Source: HGM04593 sp045634305 (GTDB lineage Bacteria; Bacteroidota; Bacteroidia; Bacteroidales; Bacteroidaceae). From it: DNA of 46,699 nucleotides. Numbering within the stretch: the first letter of the stretch is position 1; each line of letters opens with the position of its first letter. The notes under the pieces are model-generated. The model saw only the letters and a program-made list of their open reading frames with translations, ran no database searches and was not told the DNA's origin. The stretch spans positions 1-46,699 of the forward strand of contig JAZQZZ010000018.1 of assembly GCA_045634305.1 (NCBI GenBank), in the 5' to 3' direction. Position numbers and translations under genes: made by a program. Below are positions 41,055 to 46,699 of the stretch, in pieces.

Positions 41055-41570
41055 ATGGCACGAGAAAGTATTTTGATTTTGAAACAGAGAATTGACGTGC
41101 AGGCGCTGCTGGGGCAACTTAATGCAGCCTTGAGCGAGGAGTGGCTCGCCTTTTACCAGTATTGGATTGGTGCAAAGGTTGTTGAAGGCGCAATGCGCTC
41201 CGATGTACAGCGCGAGTTCGAGGAACATGCGGCCGAGGAACTCTCACATGCGAAAATGGTTGCCGACAGGATAATACAGCTCGAGGGAACACCTGTGCTC
41301 GACCCGTCACAGTGGAGCACATACGCCCGCTGCAAATACACAGCACCGTTGAACTGCGATGTATTGAGCGTGTTGAAACAGAACATTGCGGCCGAGCGCT
41401 GCGCTATAATACGCTACGAGGAGATTGCCACCTACAGCAACAATGTGGATTATACCACCTGCGACATTGCCAAGCGGATAATGGCCGATGAGGAAGAGCA
41501 CGAGCAGGACCTGCAGGACTTGCAACGCGACGTGGAGTGGATGCTCAAGGAGGTGAGTCTTAAATGTTAG
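41055..41570 (+). CDS. DpsL-type ferritin-like protein
   Basis: A 171-aa four-helix ferritin-like protein. Di-iron ligands are visible as Glu in LSEEWLAFYQYW (about 28-39), the ExxH of EEHAAEELSHA (about 56-66), Glu in AAERCAIIRYEE (about 116-127) and the ExxH of DEEEHEQDL (about 149-157). Cysteines in ERCAI and TTCDIAK match the cysteine pair reported near the active site of Bacteroides DpsL ('thioferritin'). Such proteins store iron and consume peroxide to protect DNA. In an anaerobe this fits oxidative-stress defence, in the same spirit as the bat operon. Monocistronic, followed by a terminator. Confidence 0.88.
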   Translation: MARESILILKQRIDVQALLGQLNAALSEEWLAFYQYWIGAKVVEGAMRSDVQREFEEHAAEELSHAKMVADRIIQLEGTPVLDPSQWSTYARCKYTAPLNCDVLSVLKQNIAAERCAIIRYEEIATYSNNVDYTTCDIAKRIMADEEEHEQDLQDLQRDVEWMLKEVSLKC

Positions 41571-41600
41571 GAAGACCATTCCCTATGTCGTTTATACACA

Positions 41601-41634
41601 AAAAATGCCCAGCGTTTACAGCAGGGCATTTTTG
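41601..41634. terminator. Bidirectional terminator after dpsL-like gene
   Basis: AAAAATGCCC (41601-41610) and GGGCATTTTT (41624-41633) form a perfect 10-bp stem between two convergent genes. Confidence 0.88.
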
Positions 41635-41650
41635 TCATTCAATAACTGAT

Positions 41651-42544
41651 TCACTTGTCGGTATCGTCCAGATATCGTTTTGCAAGCGCTCCGAACTCCT
41701 CTATGCGGCGGTCGCGCAGGAATGGCCACCATTGGCGCACAGTCTCACTACGCTTTAGGCTCACTTCTATTACCTCACACTGCTCCTGCTCGCCAAAATC
41801 GGCAATGAATTCGCCTTGCGGGCCGGCAACAAAGCTGTGTCCCCAGAACTGAATGCCGTTTGTCATTCCCGATGGATCGGGCTCATGACCGCAACGGTTA
41901 ACTGCAATCACCGGCAAACCGTTGGCAACCGCATGTCCGCGCTGCACGGTCTGCCATGCACCAAGCTGACGTGCTTTCTCCTCTGGGGTATCGCTGCTTT
42001 CCCAGCCAATTGCAGTGGGGTAGATAAGCAAATCGGCGCCACGCAGAGCCATGAGGCGGGCTCCCTCGGGATACCACTGATCCCAGCACACCTGTACACC
42101 GAGCATGCCAAGCGATGTACGTATGGGACGGAAACCTATATCACCTGGGGTAAAATAGAACTTCTCGTAATAAGCAGGGTCGTCGGGGATATGCATCTTG
42201 CGGTATTTGCCCGCAATGCTGCCATCTTTTTCAAAGACCACAGCTGTATTGTGGTAAAGTCCCTTGGCACGTGCCTCAAAGAGTGATGTTACAATCACAA
42301 CGCCACACTCTGCTGCCAACTTCCCGTAGAACTCGGTCGATGGACCGGGGATTGGCTCGGCATATGAGAAATTCTCGGTAGATTCCACCTGGCAGAAATA
42401 GAGTGAATTATGCAACTCCTGCAAAACTACAAGCTGTGCACCTTTTGCTGCGACCTCGCGTATGCAGGCCGCTAATTTATTCTTGTTAGCCTCGACATCG
42501 GCACCGATGCTCTGCTGTATGATTCCAACTTTTATAGTATCCAT
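41651..42544 (-). CDS. aguB: N-carbamoylputrescine amidase
   Basis: A 297-aa nitrilase-superfamily enzyme with the Glu-Lys-Cys triad: Glu in VVLQELHNSLYF (about 42), Lys in KYRKMHIPDDP (about 116), Cys in VQVCWDQWYPEG (about 153). The 'CWDQWYPE' and 'LFEARAKGLYHNTAVVF' patterns are those of N-carbamoylputrescine amidases rather than other nitrilases. It releases putrescine, CO2 and ammonia. It follows aguA by 22 bases on the same strand, completing agmatine to putrescine conversion. Confidence 0.94.
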   Translation of the reverse strand: MDTIKVGIIQQSIGADVEANKNKLAACIREVAAKGAQLVVLQELHNSLYFCQVESTENFSYAEPIPGPSTEFYGKLAAECGVVIVTSLFEARAKGLYHNTAVVFEKDGSIAGKYRKMHIPDDPAYYEKFYFTPGDIGFRPIRTSLGMLGVQVCWDQWYPEGARLMALRGADLLIYPTAIGWESSDTPEEKARQLGAWQTVQRGHAVANGLPVIAVNRCGHEPDPSGMTNGIQFWGHSFVAGPQGEFIADFGEQEQCEVIEVSLKRSETVRQWWPFLRDRRIEEFGALAKRYLDDTDK

Positions 42545-42566
42545 ATCATTTTTTTCTTTTTAAATA

Positions 42567-43607
42567 TTATCGTCCTTTGGGGTATTGCATTGTCACGCAG
42601 TGCAATGAACCATGCTGCTTGATGAGCGCACGGCAGTCAATGCCCACAATCTCCAGGCCGGGGAAAGCAGTTTTCAGCACTTCGGCAGCACATGCATCAT
42701 TCTCGGGTTGTGCATATGTAGGGTAGAGCACTGCACCGTTGATGACAAGGAAATTTGCATATGTCGCAGGCAGACGTTCACCATCCTCGTCGTGAATTGG
42801 CGCAGGTGAAGGCAATGCAAGCATGCGGTAAGGTGTGCCGTCGGCTGTGCGCAAAGCGGCAATCTGCTTTTCCATTTCAAGGAGGTCGGTATACTGCTCA
42901 TCGTTCTCATCGCGGCACTGCATGTATACAATAGTGTCGTTTGGAGCAAGGCGTGCAACGGTATCAATATGTCCGTCGGTGTCGTCACCGATGAGGTTGC
43001 CATAGTCGAGCCACAGCACACGCTTTGCATGGAGCATATCCAGCAGACATTTCTCGATATCCTCCTTCTCCATCGGCTGGTTACGATGCGGAGCAAGCAG
43101 ACATTGGCTTGTGGTAAGTATAGTACCTTTGCCGTCACTTTCAATTGAACCGCCCTCAAGCACAAAACTTGTGCAGTCCTCGTATTCACCCTTGACAATG
43201 CCGGCATCATACAGTTTTCCGTTTATGGCATTGTCGAGCGCTGCCTCGAACTTGCGTCCCCAACCGTTAAAACAGAAATCAACGTAGTGAGGAACATTGT
43301 TGCCAAGCAGGGTGATAAAACCATGGTCACGTGCCCATGTGTCATTGGTGTCACACTCAAAGAATGTGATGTCAGATGTGGCAACGTTGTTTCTCTTTAG
43401 CGTTGAGCGCACCTTTTCGACATCGGGAGCAACAATGAGCAGATGTTCCCGGCTGCTGATAGCAGCAGCAAGCTGCACATAGCATGCTTCAACCTCCTCA
43501 AGCATGTAATTCCAATCGGTATTCTCATGTGGCCATGTAAGTTGCACCATCTGCTGGTTGTGCCACTCGGCCGGCATATATAATTGTTGTTTCGGTTGTT
43601 CCATCAT
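42567..43607 (-). CDS. aguA: Agmatine deiminase
   Basis: A 346-aa guanidino-group hydrolase of the Porphyromonas-type peptidyl-arginine deiminase family. Landmarks are MPAEWHNQQMVQLTWPHENTDW at the start, FECDTNDTWARDHGF (substrate Asp), LEGGSIESDG, GDDTDGHIDTVARL with the catalytic His/Asp, and a C-terminal GSLHCVTMQYPKGR with the catalytic Cys. It turns agmatine into N-carbamoylputrescine. Its start codon overlaps the stop of the DUF2148 gene (TAATG), implying coupled translation. Confidence 0.95.
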   Translation of the reverse strand: MMEQPKQQLYMPAEWHNQQMVQLTWPHENTDWNYMLEEVEACYVQLAAAISSREHLLIVAPDVEKVRSTLKRNNVATSDITFFECDTNDTWARDHGFITLLGNNVPHYVDFCFNGWGRKFEAALDNAINGKLYDAGIVKGEYEDCTSFVLEGGSIESDGKGTILTTSQCLLAPHRNQPMEKEDIEKCLLDMLHAKRVLWLDYGNLIGDDTDGHIDTVARLAPNDTIVYMQCRDENDEQYTDLLEMEKQIAALRTADGTPYRMLALPSPAPIHDEDGERLPATYANFLVINGAVLYPTYAQPENDACAAEVLKTAFPGLEIVGIDCRALIKQHGSLHCVTMQYPKGR

Positions 43608-44137
43608 TATACTTTACGTTTACGGTCGAAGAATGGGTTCTTTGAACTTGCACTCACGGGGATACCTATGATGTAGTTGCATCCGGGCATCAGACCCTGC
43701 TTCAGGGCGGCATAACCCACAGAATACATCACGCGTGTGTCGAGACGGAGGTCGGCCGCTGTTGCACAGGCCGAGCCTACAGCAATGCCCACATCAATGG
43801 TGTTCATTGCACAAGGCACGCCGGGAGTGCGCTCGCCACATGTAGGGAAACCGCAGTAACCGCAGTTAAGACACATAGCTTCCTCGCGCGAACCTATCAG
43901 CACCACGGCCTCGGCCGACTGTATATTGTCGGCGTCACGCATGAGTCCGCCGCGCCCCATCTCCTCACCCATCTTGTGGAGAGCGTTGCTCAATGTCATG
44001 ATATCCTCACCGGTAATCATCATCACCTCAATGATATCTACGCCCTTTGCCTTCGGGGCTGTGCGGGCTGCTGTCATCATCTGCTTTGCACACTCTATAA
44101 CATGTTCATTACGAACATCTCTTTCGTTGTATACCAT
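43607..44137 (-). CDS. DUF2148 iron-sulphur (ferredoxin-domain) protein
   Basis: A 176-aa protein matching the DUF2148 family: N-terminal helix with ARTAPKAKGVD (flavin-nitroreductase-like start), LIGSREEAMCLNCGYCGFPTC with four clustered cysteines plus C in GVPCAMNTIDVGIAVGSA. The family is described as a ferredoxin-domain protein of unknown activity. There is no signal peptide. It overlaps aguA and probably leads the aguAB transcript, which is an unexplained pairing of a redox protein with a deiminase pathway. Confidence 0.88.
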   Translation of the reverse strand: MVYNERDVRNEHVIECAKQMMTAARTAPKAKGVDIIEVMMITGEDIMTLSNALHKMGEEMGRGGLMRDADNIQSAEAVVLIGSREEAMCLNCGYCGFPTCGERTPGVPCAMNTIDVGIAVGSACATAADLRLDTRVMYSVGYAALKQGLMPGCNYIIGIPVSASSKNPFFDRKRKV

Positions 44138-44171
44138 AATATCTTTGTTAATCCTTTATCCTATTATTTTG

Positions 44172-44179
44172 CGAAGATA
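44172..44179 (-). promoter_or_regulatory. Possible DUF2148-aguAB -7 box TATCTTCG
   Basis: On the minus strand, the same variant of TAnnTTTG as proposed for ettA, 35 bases ahead of the start at 44137. Confidence 0.4.
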
Positions 44180-44279
44180 ATGAATATATTTGTATTAAAA
44201 TGTCAGAATGACCGAAAAAATATTTCATTCCGTTTAACCTAAATAACGTTAAATGTTTTAAATGTTAAATTCATTTATT

Positions 44280-44287
44280 TACCTTTG
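44280..44287 (+). promoter_or_regulatory. Predicted M16 peptidase gene -7 box TACCTTTG
   Basis: An exact TAnnTTTG match 36 bases before the ATG at 44324; no clear -33 TTG. Confidence 0.55.
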
Positions 44288-44323
44288 CGCGTGATAAAAT
44301 AAACAAACCTTAATTATTTTTAT

Positions 44324-46699
44324 ATGAAACGTTTAATTTTCATGTTGGTTGCAACCATTGTTGCAATGACAACATTCGCACAGACGGTGTTGCCTGTCGA
44401 CCCGAATGTGAGAATCGGAAAGCTCGAGAATGGGCTAACCTATTACATCCGCCACAATAGCCAGCCGGCACAGCGCGCCGAGTTCTACTTGGCGACAAAT
44501 GTAGGTGCTTTTCAGGAGGAGGACGACCAGGATGGTCTTGCACACTTCCTTGAGCACATGTGTTTCAACGGTACAAAGAACTTCCCCGACAAGACCTTGC
44601 TCGAGTATCTGCAGGGAATAGGTGCCGAGTTCGGCCGCAACATCAATGCATCTACCGGCTTTGAGCAGACACAGTACATGCTCAACAACATCCCCATCAT
44701 CCGCGAGGGAATCATCGACTCATGTCTGCTTGTGCTGCACGACTATGCACACTATGTGACATGTGCCCCCGAGGAGATTGATGCCGAGCGCGGTGTTATC
44801 CTTGAGGAGCGCCGTTCGCGCCGCGATGCCAACTGGCGCATATTCGAGCGCATGTTGCCATACTACTATGGAGATACAAAGATGGCACGCCGCACCCTCA
44901 TCGGTGGCGAGGAACAGCTCAAGACATTCAAGTACGAGAGCCTCACCGACTTCTACCGTAAATGGTATAACCCCGACATGCAGGCAGTTATCGTAGTCGG
45001 CGACTTTGATGTTGACATGATGGAGCAGAAAATCAAGAACACATTCAGTTCTATCCCGGCTCCCGAGGTCCCGACAGTAAAACCAGTAATCCCAATCCCC
45101 GGCAACGAGAAGCCTGTTGTTGCTGTCATTACCGATCCCGAGGCTACAAGCTCATCAATAGGACTCATCTGGAAAAGCACGGCAATGCCAAAGGAGTATG
45201 CATCTACCGATGTGGCATTCATGACCGACATCATCAAGATGATTATTCATGATGCCTTTGCCGAGCGCATGGAGGATATCACCGCATCATCAACAGCACC
45301 ATTCCTTAGTGGCGGCGTGAATATTTCATCACTTGTTGAAGGCACAGATGCCGTTATGGCTGAAGTCTCATTCAAGGATGGCGAGTACAAGAAGGCACTC
45401 GAGGCTTTCTATACCGAGATTGAGAGAATCAAACGCTATGGCATTACCGAAGGTGAGCTTGAACGCGCGAAGATGGAACTTATAAGCAGCGCCGAGAGAG
45501 GTGTTGAGGCAGCCCCAACACGCAAGAGCCCACAGTTGGTTTATCCAATCCTCAACCATTTCTTCAACAACAACTACATGCTTGAGCCAGAGATGGAACT
45601 GCAGCTTGTACAGGCAATCTGCGCACAGCTGCCGGCAATGGTATTCCAGCAGGTAATCGACCAGTTGATTACCGAGGAGAACATGGTAATTGCATACACA
45701 GCCCCAGAACGCGAAGGTCTTGCACACCCTACAGAGGCAGAACTGCTGTCTGTAATCGAGAAGGTAAAGGCAAGCGAGATTGCAGCACCTGCAGAGGAGA
45801 GCTCAAACGAGCCTCTGCTTGATGCAGATGCAATAAAAGCAGGCAAGATAAAGAAAGAGAAGGAGAGTGCATATGGCGCAAGCGAGTGGACTTTGAGCAA
45901 TGGCGTGAAAGTTGTTTATCTGCCAACAGCACACAAGAACGACGAGGTACAGGTGCGCCTTGTGATGAATGGCGGACGCTCACTTATAGAGACAGCCGAA
46001 CTCCCATCGTTCGATGACAATGTATGGGCACTTTATAGCCAGAACCGCGGTCTTTCAAAGTTCAGCGGTGTGCAGTTGAAAAAGATGCTTACAGGCAAGA
46101 ATGTAAATTGTAATCTTGAAATCGACAAGACACGTCACAGTGTAAATCTTGTGGCAACACCAAAGGATCTTGAAACAGCGATGCAGCTGCTTTATCTGAA
46201 TATTACAGACCCACGTTTCGACAACGAGGAATTCCAAGTCGGCATCAATCAGATAAAAGCCATTCTGCCTAATCTTGAGAAGATGCCTCAGCTGAAGTTG
46301 CAGAAACTTATCGTAGAGACATTGTACGGGGGCAATGAGCGTATGTTCACAATCAGTAACGATGTTGTCGAGAAGGCAAATATCAAAGATTTGGAGAATG
46401 CAAGCCGTCGACTCTTCGGTAATGTTGCCGGTGCAACGGTATATGTTGTAGGTAATGTGGATGCCGAGACCTTGAAGCCTCTTGTAACAAAGTATATAGC
46501 TTCGTTGCCTGGCGGAAAGAAGGGTGCCAAGTTCATTGACCGCAACGAGGATATTGTAAACGGCAAAGTGGTAAAGGATTTCAATATTCCTATGGAGACT
46601 CCAAAGAGCACAGTATTGCAGGTGTACACTGCAAATGTTCCTTACTGCATCAAGAACGATGTGCTCCTTGACATAGCAAAGCTCTATTTGGATATGGTG
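44324..46699 (+). CDS. Exported M16-family zinc metallopeptidase (3' truncated)
   Basis: The frame is open for 792 codons to the window end without a stop, so the C-terminus lies outside. A signal peptide (MKRLIFMLVATIVAMTTFAQ) is followed by an M16 catalytic domain with the inverted zinc motif HFLEH (His74, Glu77, His78) and the third ligand Glu in ERGVILEERRSRR, about 75 residues later. Inactive and second M16 domains follow (for example from SAYGASEWTLSNGVKVVYLPT at about residue 515). This is the long PqqL/pitrilysin-like form of about 930-950 residues common in Bacteroidota, so about 150 residues are probably missing. It acts in the periplasm on peptides or small proteins. Confidence 0.92.
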   Translation, partial: MKRLIFMLVATIVAMTTFAQTVLPVDPNVRIGKLENGLTYYIRHNSQPAQRAEFYLATNVGAFQEEDDQDGLAHFLEHMCFNGTKNFPDKTLLEYLQGIGAEFGRNINASTGFEQTQYMLNNIPIIREGIIDSCLLVLHDYAHYVTCAPEEIDAERGVILEERRSRRDANWRIFERMLPYYYGDTKMARRTLIGGEEQLKTFKYESLTDFYRKWYNPDMQAVIVVGDFDVDMMEQKIKNTFSSIPAPEVPTVKPVIPIPGNEKPVVAVITDPEATSSSIGLIWKSTAMPKEYASTDVAFMTDIIKMIIHDAFAERMEDITASSTAPFLSGGVNISSLVEGTDAVMAEVSFKDGEYKKALEAFYTEIERIKRYGITEGELERAKMELISSAERGVEAAPTRKSPQLVYPILNHFFNNNYMLEPEMELQLVQAICAQLPAMVFQQVIDQLITEENMVIAYTAPEREGLAHPTEAELLSVIEKVKASEIAAPAEESSNEPLLDADAIKAGKIKKEKESAYGASEWTLSNGVKVVYLPTAHKNDEVQVRLVMNGGRSLIETAELPSFDDNVWALYSQNRGLSKFSGVQLKKMLTGKNVNCNLEIDKTRHSVNLVATPKDLETAMQLLYLNITDPRFDNEEFQVGINQIKAILPNLEKMPQLKLQKLIVETLYGGNERMFTISNDVVEKANIKDLENASRRLFGNVAGATVYVVGNVDAETLKPLVTKYIASLPGGKKGAKFIDRNEDIVNGKVVKDFNIPMETPKSTVLQVYTANVPYCIKNDVLLDIAKLYLDMV

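Overview
The window looks like a chromosomal segment of a member of the Bacteroidales (Bacteroidota). The reasons are: many start regions carry the Bacteroidota -7 promoter motif TAnnTTTG; Shine-Dalgarno sequences are weak or absent; there is a complete bat (aerotolerance) operon; there are HU-CCDC81/SPOR and HU/LysM membrane proteins, a Bacteroides-type DpsL ferritin, and a Bacteroidota-style AddA/AddB pair. No rRNA, tRNA, CRISPR array, transposase or prophage gene was seen. Genus and species cannot be fixed from the sequence alone.

Layout. 1-2216: the 3' part of a TlpA-like thioredoxin gene, a MITE-like inverted-repeat element and a convergent membrane protein gene. 2217-5477: an AT-rich accessory island holding a WYL-domain regulator, a protein with faint uracil-DNA-glycosylase-like features, a small SprT-like zinc metallopeptidase, and a miniature, degenerate FtsZ/tubulin-like protein translationally coupled to the peptidase. 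This is the best candidate for an undescribed system. 5513-7280: ettA (ABC-F translation factor) behind a promoter with twin TTCGCGAA palindromes. 7281-7869: an array of long hairpin repeats. 7870-10865: a PLP aminotransferase and a GH20 hexosaminidase. 11134-16832: lepA, then ftsY, rimO, a small HU protein and an HU-TM-LysM protein in tight order (translation, membrane targeting, S12 modification, nucleoid). 16917-26156: the bat operon (MoxR ATPase, DUF58, a BatD-like membrane protein, BatA, BatB, BatC, BatD, BatE) with a PAP2 phosphatase at its end.

26218-29147 (minus strand): an FHA/zinc-ribbon protein, an HU-CCDC81-TM-SPOR protein, a 108-bp tandem hairpin array and a CDF cation transporter. 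29279-31140: a U32 (RlhA/TrhP-like) peptidase-family protein. 31342-37635 (minus): addB-like and addA-like recombination nuclease/helicase genes. 37757-38648: panB. 38700-40835 (minus): a small lipoprotein, PRPP synthetase and a ThiE/TenI-like protein. 41055-41570: a DpsL-type ferritin. 41651-44137 (minus): a DUF2148 iron-sulphur protein with agmatine deiminase and N-carbamoylputrescine amidase (agmatine to putrescine). 44280-46699: the 5' part of an exported M16 metallopeptidase that runs off the window.

Most of the window is conserved core. The parts not explained by ordinary core function are the 2.2-5.5 kb island, the two related hairpin-repeat arrays (7.3-7.6 kb and 27.9-28.2 kb), and the two proteins that each join an HU-type DNA-binding domain through one membrane segment to a peptidoglycan-binding domain (LysM and SPOR).
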